Shown: positions 1-9,277 of the stretch, piece by piece | Numbering within the stretch: the stretch's first letter is position 1 | Layout: each line of letters begins with the position of its first letter | Origin: Staphylococcus caprae | GTDB lineage: Bacteria; Bacillota; Bacilli; Staphylococcales; Staphylococcaceae | Direction: 5' to 3' | Assembly: GCF_002902725.1 (NCBI RefSeq) | Contig: NZ_PPRT01000028.1 | Coordinates: forward strand, 124,001-188,000 | DNA length: 64,000 bases | Notes under the pieces: model-generated | Databases searched by the model: none | The model's input: the letters and a program-made list of their open reading frames with translations, nothing else | What the model was told of the DNA's origin: nothing | Position numbers and translations under genes: made by a program

Positions 1-37
1 TTATTGACAAGTTTAGCACCAATAATGAATTAATGAG

Positions 38-83
38 AAAACCGTTACATTAGACTCAATGATAAAGTTTAATGTAACGGTTT
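38..83 (-). terminator. Terminator downstream of the FUSC-family gene
   Basis: A 14-bp perfect inverted repeat (arms 39-52 and 70-83, loop of 17 bases) begins four bases after the stop codon of the FUSC-family gene. Read on the minus strand it is followed by TTTTCTC, so it looks like a Rho-independent terminator. The plus-strand side is also followed by an A/T-rich stretch, so it may work in both directions. Confidence 0.75.
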
Positions 84-86
84 AAT

Positions 87-1064
87 TTATATTTCACTAT
101 GCAGTTTTAAAGAACCAAATTGAGATTTAATATTCAAATACTCTTCCAGTTCATTCAAGATTTGAATAATATTAGCACGTGAATTTAATGCTTCGTGTGT
201 AGTTGGTAGTGGTAATTCGTCGAGGGATAGTCGAATCTCATAAAGCGAATGGAGTCGCAAAGCTGTATAATCGTTACTATTAACGTTGCTACCAATCTCT
301 GTCATTAATTGAGATATTTTACCAAGTATAGGATCATCAGTCGATATGCTTTCGATAAGATGGGTCATTCTTTTTAATAACTCAACTTGCTCTTCTCTCA
401 TATCAAAATAGTGATAATAAGAGTTTTCATTTCTAACAAAGTGATTTTTAACATCCCTAAAAGCTAATGATTTCGCCTTTTTAATATTAAATAATAAAGC
501 TTCAAATTTTATATCTAATTGATCTTTACGTATAGAACAAGCGTTACTAAATATCGTAAATACATCTGTGATTTGATGTTCGATATCGTTTTTATATCGT
601 TTTAATTTTTTATCTAAACTAGGCATCATAAGGTTCATAATGAACGCAATACCTAATCCTACTGTTAATAACAATATTTCATTAATAATGAGGTGGCCAT
701 TAATTGCTTTAGCATTAAATACGTGTAGTAAGATAACACAACTCGTTATCACACCTTCTTGCGCGTTAAGCACAACTGTTAAAGGTATAAATAACAGTAC
801 AATGAGTCCTAATACTAATGCATGTTGACCTAATAAACTAAATATAGCAGCGCCTAAAAACAAAATTAATAAACATGAGACTAAACGTGAAATAATAGCT
901 TGAACAGAATGCATTTTAGTATGTTTGATACATAGCACAACTAAAATTGCACTTGAAGCATAGTTGTCTAATCCTAGTAGTTTACAAATGATGACGCCGA
1001 GCGTCATACCCACAGCGGTTTTAAGAGTTCTAAATCCAATCTTATAAGGATTTAACTTTAACAT
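87..1064 (-). CDS. FUSC / aromatic acid exporter family membrane protein
   Basis: This 325-residue protein has a hydrophobic N-terminal half (about residues 10-150) with four to six closely packed membrane helices, followed by a charged, mostly helical C-terminal half predicted to be cytoplasmic. That layout matches the Gram-positive aromatic acid exporter family (ArAE_1, DUF939, in the FUSC superfamily). Members are presumed efflux proteins, but the substrate is unknown for staphylococci and cannot be read from the sequence. It lies 14 bases downstream of brxB and may be read through from it. A terminator follows directly. The family call is fairly secure; the transport role is inference. 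Confidence 0.75.
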   Translation of the reverse strand: MLKLNPYKIGFRTLKTAVGMTLGVIICKLLGLDNYASSAILVVLCIKHTKMHSVQAIISRLVSCLLILFLGAAIFSLLGQHALVLGLIVLLFIPLTVVLNAQEGVITSCVILLHVFNAKAINGHLIINEILLLTVGLGIAFIMNLMMPSLDKKLKRYKNDIEHQITDVFTIFSNACSIRKDQLDIKFEALLFNIKKAKSLAFRDVKNHFVRNENSYYHYFDMREEQVELLKRMTHLIESISTDDPILGKISQLMTEIGSNVNSNDYTALRLHSLYEIRLSLDELPLPTTHEALNSRANIIQILNELEEYLNIKSQFGSLKLHSEI

Positions 1065-1078
1065 GGGTTACTTGCCTC

Positions 1079-1516
1079 TTATCTTTCTTCACAATATTTA
1101 TCGAATAAGCCTTGCAGTTGATTGATAACATCCATAACATCATGACCTTCGATTTGGTGACGTTCAATCATTTCTGTGATTTTACCGTCTTTAACTAAAG
1201 CGAAAGAAGGGCTTGATGGTGCATAACCTTCGAAATAATCTCTTGCTTGTTGTGTCGCTTCTTTATCTTGACCAGCGAAAACTGTTACTAAGCGGTCCGG
1301 TAATTTATCATAGTGTAAAGCATGTGTCGCAGATGGACGTGCAATACCACCAGCACAACCACAAACTGAGTTAACCATGACTAATGATGTGCCATCTTGT
1401 TTTAATACATTATCTACTTCATCAGCAGTTGTTAATTGTTCGTAACCAGCATTTTCAATTTCGTTACGTGCTTGTTCTACAACCCCGTTCATATATAAAT
1501 CAAAATTTAAATCCAT
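1079..1516 (-). CDS. brxB: Bacilliredoxin BrxB (YphP/YqiW family)
   Basis: This 145-residue protein carries the CGC active-site motif at residues 52-54, in the context [10 protein letters not shown] that typifies the bacilliredoxin family. Bacilliredoxins remove bacillithiol from S-bacillithiolated proteins after oxidative stress in Firmicutes that make bacillithiol. In B. subtilis the paralogue next to the branched-chain dehydrogenase genes is YqiW (BrxB), and the neighbour here is that same operon, so synteny supports BrxB over BrxA. The upstream sequence AAAGGTGACC gives a plausible ribosome binding site. A gap of about 330 bases separates it from the upstream dehydrogenase operon, so it probably has its own promoter there. 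Confidence 0.9.
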   Translation of the reverse strand: MDLNFDLYMNGVVEQARNEIENAGYEQLTTADEVDNVLKQDGTSLVMVNSVCGCAGGIARPSATHALHYDKLPDRLVTVFAGQDKEATQQARDYFEGYAPSSPSFALVKDGKITEMIERHQIEGHDVMDVINQLQGLFDKYCEER

Positions 1517-1700
1517 ATTAGGTCACCTTTCATTCCATTGTTAATTTTAACTTCTTTTATTCTACTAATTAAAAGTGCATTGTTCAACAAGCTTGATTGA
1601 TGAATTTCTTTAGTGTGTACGAAACTGATATTAAATCAATGTAATGTCATCACATGCTTAATGATTAAAAGTTGAACGAAGTATGTATATAAACATAAAA

Positions 1701-1776
1701 AGTTCTAAGAGGCTTAGACATAACGAGTTCGATTTTACCTAAATCCTAAACGTTTTTGTCTTATTCTCTTAGAACT
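1701..1776 (-). terminator. Terminator of the branched-chain dehydrogenase operon
   Basis: Arms 1701-1711 and 1766-1776 are an 11-bp perfect inverted repeat (AGTTCTAAGAG / CTCTTAGAACT) around a long loop. On the minus strand the 3' arm runs into TTTTTATG, as expected for a Rho-independent terminator after the E2 gene. The rest of the gap 1517-1846 shows no ORF or RNA that I can recognise; it should also hold the brxB promoter, which I could not place with confidence. Confidence 0.65.
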
Positions 1777-1846
1777 ATTATTTTGGGAGAAACTTCCTAA
1801 TTTGAGATTAAATACTTATTAAATATTTATCATTATAGGCAATTAC

Positions 1847-3169
1847 TTAATAAATATTAGTGTTTTCAATTGAGTATTGTTCAATACGTTTTTTAATATG
1901 GTTCATAAATTGGCCAGTTTGTAGTCCATCTAGGATTCGATGATCTATTGAAATACACAAGTTAACCATATTTCGAATTGCAATCATATCATCGATGACA
2001 ACTGGTTTTTTAACCACAGACTCAACTTGTAATATCGCAGCTTGAGGATGGTTAATAATACCCATAGAAGATACAGAACCAAACGAACCTGTGTTATTGA
2101 CAGTAAATGTACCGCCTTCCATATCTTTTTGCGTAAGCTGTCCATGACGTGCTTTGTTAGCTAAATCGTTGATTTCACGTGCAATGCCTTTGATAGATTT
2201 TTCATCAGCGTGTTTGATGACTGGAACATATAACTTGTCTTTATCTGCAACCGCGATGGATATATTAATATCTTTATGAATAACGATTTCTTCGCCTTGC
2301 CATGTACTATTGAGTAAAGGATTTGCTTTCAATGCATCTGCAACTGCTTTAACGAAGAAAGCGAAGAATGTTAAATTATAGCCTTCATTTTGCTTGAATG
2401 CATTTTTGTGATGGTTTCTTGTTTTAACTAAATTTGTAGCATCTGCTTCAATCATCATCCAACCGTGTGGTATCTCAGTCACACTTGTCACCATATTTTG
2501 AGCGATAGCTTTACGTACGCCTTTAACTGGAATTGTACTACCTTGATTATATGTTGGGCTTTGATTGTTTTGACTTCGTGATTGATGCGTTGTTTCGTTT
2601 GAAAATTGAGTACTGCTATTTTTCTCTTCGTTGTTAGTTTCAGTTTCGTTTGAGCGGCTAACTGTTTCAGGATGTTCAATGGCATGTTGAATATCTTTTT
2701 TAGTTACACGTCCTTCGAACCCAGTACCTTGTACTTGAGTTAAATCGATATTGTGTTCAGATGCTAACTTAAATACAACGGGTGAGAAACGACCATTATT
2801 TTTCGGTTTCACAGAAGATTCTTCTTTTTGATCTTTATTATCACTTGATTGCTTTCTTTGTGTCGCCTCGTTACGTGCACCATCATTTTCAGGTTGAGAT
2901 TCATCGGCTTGACTTAGTTCATATTCGTCTTTTTCTTCACCGGTATCAATTTTACAAATGACAGCATCAACATTCACCGTTTCGCCTTCATTTACAATGA
3001 GTTCAGTTACAACACCTGATACTGTAGAAGGAACTTCGGCAGTCACTTTGTCAGTAATGACTTCGCATAGTGGCTCGTACTCGCCTACTTCATCTCCAAC
3101 AGAAACCAACCATTGTTCGATAGTACCTTCATGTACACTTTCACCTAATTTAGGCATTTTAATTTCCAA
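1847..3169 (-). CDS. bmfBB: Branched-chain 2-oxoacid dehydrogenase E2 (dihydrolipoyl acyltransferase)
   Basis: This is the acyltransferase core of the branched-chain 2-oxoacid dehydrogenase complex, which makes isobutyryl-, isovaleryl- and 2-methylbutyryl-CoA, the primers of branched fatty acids. Domains in order are an N-terminal lipoyl domain (about 1-75, modified lysine K41 in EVITDKVTAEVP), a charged Glu/Asn/Gln-rich linker, an E3-binding domain (about 127-165), a second linker, and the catalytic domain. The catalytic HRILDG motif has its histidine at residue 410. The length of 440 is usual for the family. It is the last gene of the operon, 12 bases after E1-beta, with a terminator downstream. 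The lipoyl lysine links it to the lipoylation enzyme LipM in this window. Confidence 0.95.
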   Translation of the reverse strand: MEIKMPKLGESVHEGTIEQWLVSVGDEVGEYEPLCEVITDKVTAEVPSTVSGVVTELIVNEGETVNVDAVICKIDTGEEKDEYELSQADESQPENDGARNEATQRKQSSDNKDQKEESSVKPKNNGRFSPVVFKLASEHNIDLTQVQGTGFEGRVTKKDIQHAIEHPETVSRSNETETNNEEKNSSTQFSNETTHQSRSQNNQSPTYNQGSTIPVKGVRKAIAQNMVTSVTEIPHGWMMIEADATNLVKTRNHHKNAFKQNEGYNLTFFAFFVKAVADALKANPLLNSTWQGEEIVIHKDINISIAVADKDKLYVPVIKHADEKSIKGIAREINDLANKARHGQLTQKDMEGGTFTVNNTGSFGSVSSMGIINHPQAAILQVESVVKKPVVIDDMIAIRNMVNLCISIDHRILDGLQTGQFMNHIKKRIEQYSIENTNIY

Positions 3170-3181
3170 TTGACACCCTCC

Positions 3182-4165
3182 TTAGAATTCCGCTAATTCT
3201 CGCATTTTATCTTGTATTTTTTCAGGACTCATCATAATTTCATTTTCGAGGACAGGTGAAAATGGCATAGATGGAACGTCAGGTGCCGCTAATCGCATGA
3301 TTGGCGCATCCAAATCAAATAGACAATGTTCAGCAATGATTGCTGAGACTTCTGACATTACACTACCTTCTAGATTATCTTCTGTTACTAAAAGGACTTT
3401 ACCTGTTTTACTTGCGCGTTCAATAATCGTTTCTTTATCAAGTGGATAGACGGTTCTTAAGTCTACTACTTCCACATTAATACCATCTTCTGCTAAAATA
3501 TCAGCCGCTTGTAAACAGTAGTTAACCATTAAACCATAACAGAATACTGTTATGTCATCACCTTGTCTTTTAACATCGGCCTTACCTAGTGGCACTGTGT
3601 AATATGCTTCAGGAACTTCTTCTTTTAAGAATCTGTATGCCTTTTTATGTTCAAAATATAATACTGGATCATTAGATTCAATCGATGATAATAAAAGGCC
3701 TTTAGCATCATATGGTGAAGAAGGAATAACAATTGTTAAACCAGGCGTAGAAGCAAAAATGCTTTCAATACTTTGTGAGTGATATAATCCACCGTGCACG
3801 CCACCACCAAATGGTGCTCTTATTGTAATAGGACAACCCCAATCATTATTAGAACGATATCTCATTTTAGCGGCTTCACTAATAATTTGGTTCGTTGCCG
3901 GTAAAATAAAATCAGCAAATTGAATTTCAGCAATAGGACGTTTACCTATCATCGCAGCACCTATAGCAGTTCCAATAATGTTAGATTCTGCGAGTGGTGT
4001 ATCAATCACGCGTTCAATTCCATATTTACTTTGTAAACCTTGTGTTACGCCGAAAACGCCACCTTTTTTACCGACATCTTCTCCAAGAATAAATGTGTTT
4101 TTATCTTTTTCGAGAGCTAAATCATGAGCTTGTCGAATGGCTTCTAAATAAGATAATTTAGTCAT
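3182..4165 (-). CDS. bmfBAB: Branched-chain 2-oxoacid dehydrogenase E1 component, beta subunit
   Basis: This is the beta subunit of the thiamine-diphosphate-dependent E1 decarboxylase. It carries the family hallmarks: the N-terminal MTKLSYLEAIRQA, the GEDVGKKGGVFGVT region, and the VYPLDKETI segment near the C-terminal transketolase-like domain. I chose the ATG at 4165 (327 residues), because AAGGAGT lies about eight bases upstream and the first residues then match family starts; an upstream in-frame start at 4198 would add 11 unlikely residues. The start overlaps the end of the E1-alpha gene by eight bases, pointing to translational coupling of the two subunits. Confidence 0.95.
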   Translation of the reverse strand: MTKLSYLEAIRQAHDLALEKDKNTFILGEDVGKKGGVFGVTQGLQSKYGIERVIDTPLAESNIIGTAIGAAMIGKRPIAEIQFADFILPATNQIISEAAKMRYRSNNDWGCPITIRAPFGGGVHGGLYHSQSIESIFASTPGLTIVIPSSPYDAKGLLLSSIESNDPVLYFEHKKAYRFLKEEVPEAYYTVPLGKADVKRQGDDITVFCYGLMVNYCLQAADILAEDGINVEVVDLRTVYPLDKETIIERASKTGKVLLVTEDNLEGSVMSEVSAIIAEHCLFDLDAPIMRLAAPDVPSMPFSPVLENEIMMSPEKIQDKMRELAEF

Positions 4166-5156
4166 TGTCTTGCACTCCTTCTTCATAGACATATGCATAT
4201 GCTTCTTCAGTTGAAGGATATGGCGCTTCTTCAGCAGTCTTAGTTGCTTTATTAATGATATCTTTATGTTCTTGTTCTAACTCAGATAACCATTGTTCAT
4301 CGATAATGGTATTTTCGAGTAGAAACGATTTGAATTTAAGATTGCAATCCCCTTCTTTTAACGAGTCACGTTCTTCTTGAGTACGATATTTATCATCGTC
4401 ATCTGAAGAGTGTGGTGTCATACGAGAGGTAACAGCTTCTATTAAAGTTGCGCCTTCACCATTTAACGCACGTTCTCTAGCTTCTTTCATTGCTTTATAA
4501 ACGGCAATAGGATCATTACCATCGACATGTTCTCCGTGCATACCATATCCTAATGCACGATCAGATAAATTTTCTGCTGCATATTGAAGAGAATCTGGCA
4601 CAGAAATGGCATATTTGTTATTAATAATCACGCAAATAAAAGGTAAATCATGTACACCAGCAAAGTTAAGTCCTTCATGGAAATCACCTTGGTTTGAACT
4701 TCCTTCCCCTACTGTAGCAGTAGCGATGTTTTGTTTTTTATCCATTTTTAACGCTAGTGCTGCACCGACAGAATGAGGAATTTGTGTTGCGACTGGTGAA
4801 CTTTGCGATAGGATTCCTTTTTCTCTATGACTAAAATGAGAAGGCATTTGTTTACCACCAGAGTTGATATCATCTCGTTTGCCAAATGCAGAGAGCATTG
4901 TATCTAATGGCGTAATACCCATGTATGTAACAAACGCTAAATCTCGATAATATGGTGAAGAAATGTCTCCTTCTTTCATGGCGTATGCCATGCCTATTTG
5001 AGTTGCTTCTTGACCTTGACCGCTAACTACAAAGGGGATTTTGCCTGCGCGATTCAGTAGCCATAATCTTTCGTCTACTTTTCTTCCTAAGTCCATCCAT
5101 TTATACATATTCTTGAGGTCTTCTTCTGTAAGGCCTGCAGACTTATAATCAATCAT
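4158..5156 (-). CDS. bmfBAA: Branched-chain 2-oxoacid dehydrogenase E1 component, alpha subunit
   Basis: This 332-residue alpha subunit of E1 contains the thiamine-diphosphate binding segment, seen as VGEGSSNQGDFHEGLNFAG followed about 16 residues later by NNKYAIS. It also has the SRMTPHSSDDD loop typical of branched-chain and pyruvate E1-alpha subunits. Together with the beta subunit it decarboxylates the keto acids of valine, leucine and isoleucine and acylates the lipoyl arm of E2. It lies 14 bases after the E3 gene. The branched-chain assignment over pyruvate dehydrogenase rests on the operon arrangement (E3 first, E2 last) and on the recN/argR neighbours, as in other Firmicute bkd operons. 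Confidence 0.93.
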   Translation of the reverse strand: MIDYKSAGLTEEDLKNMYKWMDLGRKVDERLWLLNRAGKIPFVVSGQGQEATQIGMAYAMKEGDISSPYYRDLAFVTYMGITPLDTMLSAFGKRDDINSGGKQMPSHFSHREKGILSQSSPVATQIPHSVGAALALKMDKKQNIATATVGEGSSNQGDFHEGLNFAGVHDLPFICVIINNKYAISVPDSLQYAAENLSDRALGYGMHGEHVDGNDPIAVYKAMKEARERALNGEGATLIEAVTSRMTPHSSDDDDKYRTQEERDSLKEGDCNLKFKSFLLENTIIDEQWLSELEQEHKDIINKATKTAEEAPYPSTEEAYAYVYEEGVQDND

Positions 5157-5170
5157 CTTTTTTCCTCCTA

Positions 5171-6592
5171 CTATACGTGAATCGCTCTACCTTCTACTTT
5201 TAGACCTAGTTCCATTAATACTTCTGATAAAGAAGGATGTGCATGTGTGGTTAAACCAAGTTCTAAAGAAGAGCCATTCATAAACTGTAACAATGAAACT
5301 TCATTAATTAATTCCGTTACATGAGGTCCAATCATATTAAGACCAATAATTTCATCTGTTTCTTGATTAATAATCATTTCACAAAAGCCTTTTTGCTCGC
5401 CAATATCGTCTATCATTGCTTTACCAATAGCTTTGAATGGTACTTTATAAGCACGTGCTTTAATATTTTGAGCTTTAGCTTGTTCTAAATTCTTACCTAT
5501 AGAGGCAACTTCTGGATACGTATATACACATTTTGGTACCAGGTCATAATCAACAGGTATAGGTGACCCTTCAAACATGTGCTCTACTGCTGCCATACTT
5601 TCTTTAGAGCCAACGTGCGCAAGTTGAAGTTTACCTATGCAATCGCCAGCAGCATAGATATGTTTATCTTCCGTTTGTTGAAATTCATTTGTAAGAATAT
5701 GACCAGCTTCGTTTGTTTTAATTTTAGTGTTGTTTAATCCAATATCGTGTGTATTGGGTTGTCGACCTATAGATATTAAAACTTTCTCTACATGGATTTG
5801 ATTATCTCCAAAATGAATTGTAACACCATCATCGTCTTTTTGAATACTATTTTCATCGAGTTGAACATCTTCATGGAATGTCACGCCACGTTGTGTTAAT
5901 TCGTTCTTCAATGTGGATGCGATTTGCTTACTTTCAGTTGGCAATATACGTTCGTTTGCTTCAATCACTGTTACTTTTGTTCCTAAATCATTTAAGAGAG
6001 ATGCAAATTCTAAACCGATGACTCCCCCGCCTATAATAGCTAAATGTTCAGGTAGTTCTTGTAATGCTAAAATATCATCACTCGATAGAATACGTTCATG
6101 ATCAAAATCAATAAAAGGTAACGACTTAGGCGTGGAACCTGTAGCGATAAGTACAAACTGATTTGGTATTAAGTCAGATTCGCCATCGTCATATTCTACA
6201 GAGATTGTTCCGCTCTGAGGAGAAAAAATTGATGTTCCAAGTATTCTGCCTGTGCCGTTATAAACGTCAATATGATGGTGTTGCATTAATTGATTAACAC
6301 CTTGATACATTTGACTTACAATGGCATCTTTACGTTTTAAAATGTTTTCAAAATTAATATTAAAATCATTTACATCAATACCGAATGATGTTGCATTCTT
6401 AATTGTATGGTGTACTTCAGCAGATTTTAATAACGATTTAGTAGGTATACAGCCGTTATGCAAACATGTGCCACCTAATAAAGATTTTTCAACGATTGCA
6501 ACGTTTTTGCCTAATTGTGAAGCTCTAATAGCCGCAACGTATCCGGCAGTGCCTCCACCAAGGACGACTAAATCATATTGTTTTTCTGACAT
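5171..6592 (-). CDS. lpdA: Dihydrolipoyl dehydrogenase (E3) of the branched-chain complex
   Basis: This 473-residue flavoprotein reoxidises the lipoyl groups of E2 and passes electrons to NAD. The N-terminal FAD motif is VVLGGGTAGYVAA (about residues 9-21), and the redox-active disulfide is C43/C48 in GGTCLHNGCIP. An NAD-binding motif, IIGGGVIGLEFASLL, follows in the middle. The C-terminal dimer domain carries the catalytic HPSLSE pair (H452, E457). It is the first gene of the four-gene operon and has a clear ribosome binding site, AAGGAG. The operon promoter should lie in the gap 6593-6868, where I could not fix a convincing -35/-10 pair. Confidence 0.95.
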   Translation of the reverse strand: MSEKQYDLVVLGGGTAGYVAAIRASQLGKNVAIVEKSLLGGTCLHNGCIPTKSLLKSAEVHHTIKNATSFGIDVNDFNINFENILKRKDAIVSQMYQGVNQLMQHHHIDVYNGTGRILGTSIFSPQSGTISVEYDDGESDLIPNQFVLIATGSTPKSLPFIDFDHERILSSDDILALQELPEHLAIIGGGVIGLEFASLLNDLGTKVTVIEANERILPTESKQIASTLKNELTQRGVTFHEDVQLDENSIQKDDDGVTIHFGDNQIHVEKVLISIGRQPNTHDIGLNNTKIKTNEAGHILTNEFQQTEDKHIYAAGDCIGKLQLAHVGSKESMAAVEHMFEGSPIPVDYDLVPKCVYTYPEVASIGKNLEQAKAQNIKARAYKVPFKAIGKAMIDDIGEQKGFCEMIINQETDEIIGLNMIGPHVTELINEVSLLQFMNGSSLELGLTTHAHPSLSEVLMELGLKVEGRAIHV

Positions 6593-6868
6593 GGTCTTAC
6601 TCCTTAAATACTTAGAAGACTAAATATGCAAGAACAATTGCTCACCAGTGCATTTTAGTCCCCTAATAGATTTGCTCATTTAGACATTGATACGTTTACA
6701 AATTTAATAAAATGTAACTATCAAGGTGCTAATAAAAAATAATACTTTCCTATTCTACATCAATTTGCATTGTTAATACATTTAAAAATAATGAAATTTT
6801 TGAATATCCTTAATGACAATTGTTTTAGGATATTGTTTTCAAAATTAAAATTTGAGAACTTGTGACAT

Positions 6869-8545
6869 TTAGGATTGATGATTTTGGGCAATCATTTCCT
6901 TAGCATTTTCTCTAGTTAATTCAGTGACGCTAGCGCCTGAAATCATACGTGCGACTTCGTCAATTCTATCATCTTCTAATAATTCTTTAACTTGGGTTGT
7001 TGTTCTATCGTCATTAGAAGCTTTACTGATTAAAAGATGATGATCACTCATTGAAGCAACTTGTGGTAAGTGAGAAATGCAAATGACTTGTATATATTCG
7101 GCAATATCTCTCATTTTTTCTGCCATTTTTTGTGCCGCTTGTCCAGAAACGCCTGAATCGACTTCATCAAATAGTATCGCTGTTTGTCCGCGTGATTTAA
7201 CAAAAATACTTTTTAGTGCAAGCATAATTCTAGATAATTCGCCACCTGAAGCAATTTTGTTCAAGCTTTTTAAAGGTTCTCCTTTATTCGGACTAATTAA
7301 AAATTCTACAAATTCTATACCTTCTTGATTAGGTTCATCAAGTGGTTTGAATGAAATTTCTAAATTAGCATCTTTCATTTGTAAATTTTGAATTTCTGAA
7401 ACAATATGGTCGCGTAATTCTCTTGCAACACGTCTCCGTTCTTTAGAAAGTTCTTTGCCTACTTCAAATACTTCTTTATAAAGTCGACTGATTTCTTCTC
7501 TAAGTTGTGATGTGCTTTGTTCGTAATTTTCAATTTTATTAATTTCCTCTTCTAATTTACCTTGATATGCAATGAGTTCAGATATATCTTTTCCATACTT
7601 ACGTTTAAGGTTGTTTAAAAGATTCATCCTAGATTCAAGGTCGTTAAGTATTTGTTCATCAAATTCAGTGTTAGCCATTTCGTCGTAAATTTCGTGCTTT
7701 GCATCTTCAAGAATATAGTAAAATTGATCAACGTCTTCTTTTAATTTTTCATATTTCTTTGGAACAATATCATTAATAGATTGTAAGTGGTTACTCAATT
7801 CATATAATCGATCTGGAATTGCATTTTCGTCAGTAAGTACTTGATGTGCACTATTTAGAGCTAAACTTAACTTTTCAGAGTTTTGAATGCGTTTTATATC
7901 GGTTTCGAGTTGTTCAACTTCGTCTTCTTTAAGTGAAGCTTCAGTAAGCTCTTCAAATTGAAATTTCATTAGATCAAGTCGTTGTAATAATGCTTGGTCT
8001 GCCGATTCCAACTCTTCTAATTCTTTTCTTTTATCTTTATATTTTGAAAAAACATCCTGATATTGATGTAACAAATTAGAATATTGATCTTCAGCATAAT
8101 CATCCAACAATTTAAGATGATACTTTTGTTTAAGCAAAGATTGCGTTTCGTGTTGGCCGTGTATATCTAATAGTTCTTGCATTACCTTTCTCAAATCTTG
8201 AAGCGTTACAGTTTGATTATTGATACGACAAATACTTTTACCTGAACTAAATATCTCTCTTTTTACTAGAAGAAAATCTTCATCCACATCTATAGATAAA
8301 TTTTCAAGAATTGAAATGGCATCTTTACTTTCATCGATATCAAATATACCTTCAATAACGGCTTTCTTTTCGCCGTGACGCACATAATCTGAAGATGCAC
8401 GCATACCGATTAATTGTCCTATTGCATCAATAATAATGGATTTACCTGATCCAGTTTCACCACTTAACACGGTTAATCCATCTGAAAAATGAATTTCAAG
8501 TTCATCTATAATCGCAAATTGCTTTATTGATAAGGTTTGTAACAT
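6869..8545 (-). CDS. recN: DNA repair protein RecN
   Basis: RecN is an SMC-like ATPase acting early in repair of double-strand breaks. The N-terminal ATPase half has Walker A GETGSGKS at residues 29-36. Long coiled-coil arms follow (about 150-360), rich in Glu, Lys and Leu. The C-terminal half has the ABC signature ASGGELSRIMLA and Walker B AILFDEVDSG. The length of 558 is normal. It lies 15 bases downstream of argR, an arrangement widely conserved in Firmicutes, so recN is probably co-transcribed with argR and may come under ArgR autoregulation. Confidence 0.97.
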   Translation of the reverse strand: MLQTLSIKQFAIIDELEIHFSDGLTVLSGETGSGKSIIIDAIGQLIGMRASSDYVRHGEKKAVIEGIFDIDESKDAISILENLSIDVDEDFLLVKREIFSSGKSICRINNQTVTLQDLRKVMQELLDIHGQHETQSLLKQKYHLKLLDDYAEDQYSNLLHQYQDVFSKYKDKRKELEELESADQALLQRLDLMKFQFEELTEASLKEDEVEQLETDIKRIQNSEKLSLALNSAHQVLTDENAIPDRLYELSNHLQSINDIVPKKYEKLKEDVDQFYYILEDAKHEIYDEMANTEFDEQILNDLESRMNLLNNLKRKYGKDISELIAYQGKLEEEINKIENYEQSTSQLREEISRLYKEVFEVGKELSKERRRVARELRDHIVSEIQNLQMKDANLEISFKPLDEPNQEGIEFVEFLISPNKGEPLKSLNKIASGGELSRIMLALKSIFVKSRGQTAILFDEVDSGVSGQAAQKMAEKMRDIAEYIQVICISHLPQVASMSDHHLLISKASNDDRTTTQVKELLEDDRIDEVARMISGASVTELTRENAKEMIAQNHQS

Positions 8546-8560
8546 AAATTCATCGCATCC

Positions 8561-9013
8561 TTATAATAAATTGAAAATTCGTGTTTTAATCTCTTCACTA
8601 GCTTCTTCATCACGGCAGATGAGTAAACATGTATCGTCGCCGCAAATCGTACCAAGCACTTCTTCCCAATCAATTTGGTCTAAAATTGCTCCAATTGATT
8701 GTGCGTTACCTGGAAGTGTTTTAAGTACAAGTAAGTTTCCAGTTCCTTCAATATTAACAAAGGAGTCCATAAGGTATCTTCCAAGTTTCTCCAATGGATG
8801 ATATTTTCTATCATTAGGTAAACTGTATACATATTGACCTGATGGTGCTGGAACTTTGATTAATTGTAATTCTTTAATATCTCTTGAAACTGTCGCTTGT
8901 GTCACGTTTAAATCATACTCATTTAATCGTTTTACCAATTCATCTTGTGTCTCTATTTGTTCGTTTGAAATAATCTCTCTAATTTTTATATGTCTAACCG
9001 ATTTTTTTGGCAC
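8561..9013 (-). CDS. argR: Arginine repressor ArgR (AhrC)
   Basis: This is the hexameric arginine-responsive regulator of arginine synthesis and breakdown. The N-terminal winged helix (about 1-70) includes [15 protein letters not shown], the DNA-recognition helix. The C-terminal domain has [13 protein letters not shown], with the GDDT-type arginine-binding residues. I chose the GTG at 9013, giving [10 protein letters not shown] and 150 residues as usual for the family, because AGAGG lies at a proper distance before it; another GTG at 9022 overlaps that ribosome binding site. A candidate ARG box lies just upstream, consistent with autoregulation. Its probable local target, argCJBD, is in the same window. 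Confidence 0.95.
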   Translation of the reverse strand: MPKKSVRHIKIREIISNEQIETQDELVKRLNEYDLNVTQATVSRDIKELQLIKVPAPSGQYVYSLPNDRKYHPLEKLGRYLMDSFVNIEGTGNLLVLKTLPGNAQSIGAILDQIDWEEVLGTICGDDTCLLICRDEEASEEIKTRIFNLL

Positions 9014-9029
9014 AATAAACACCTCTAGT

Positions 9030-9047
9030 TACGAATATTTATACAAT
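9030..9047 (-). promoter_or_regulatory. Candidate ARG box upstream of argR
   Basis: The 18 bases ATTGTATAAATATTCGTA on the minus strand match the generic ArgR operator pattern (wNTGNATwwwwATNCANw) at all fixed positions but one. The site lies 17 bases upstream of the chosen argR start and overlaps the sequence TATAAA, which could serve as a -10 element. Autoregulation of argR is inferred, not shown. Confidence 0.5.
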
Positions 9048-9239
9048 GATTTTAACACATGCATCTCATAACTACTACTAAACACTATTTATCTATTACT
9101 TTATTATATTTTTTCTTTGGCATGATAACAGTATTTATTGTAAAATTTAAACTTTTTAAAAGTAAAGTCCAGCCGTTTGTATAAAAATTAATTTATGAAT
9201 ATTTTTTGTATATGCGTATAAAGTTAGGATAAAAAGAAA

Positions 9240-9269
9240 AACGATTGATGCAATTTTTCATCAATCGTT
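9240..9269 (-). terminator. Terminator of the nusB-xseA-xseB-ispA transcript
   Basis: An 11-bp perfect inverted repeat AACGATTGATG / CATCAATCGTT (arms 9240-9250 and 9259-9269) has an eight-base loop. On the minus strand it is followed by TTTCTTTTTATCC. It begins nine bases after the ispA stop codon and separates this transcript from argR. Confidence 0.85.
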
Positions 9270-9277
9270 CATTAATC

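Noticed and set aside
6803-6836. Inverted repeat AATATCCT / AGGATATT after recN
   Set aside because: The stem is short and AT-rich and no T-run follows on the minus strand, so I did not list it as a terminator.
6825-6860. CodY-box-like sequence downstream of recN, near the branched-chain operon
   Set aside because: TTGTTTTCAAAATTAA resembles part of the CodY motif, but the spacing between half-sites is wrong and the position is more than 200 bases from the lpdA start. In AT-rich DNA this is not convincing.
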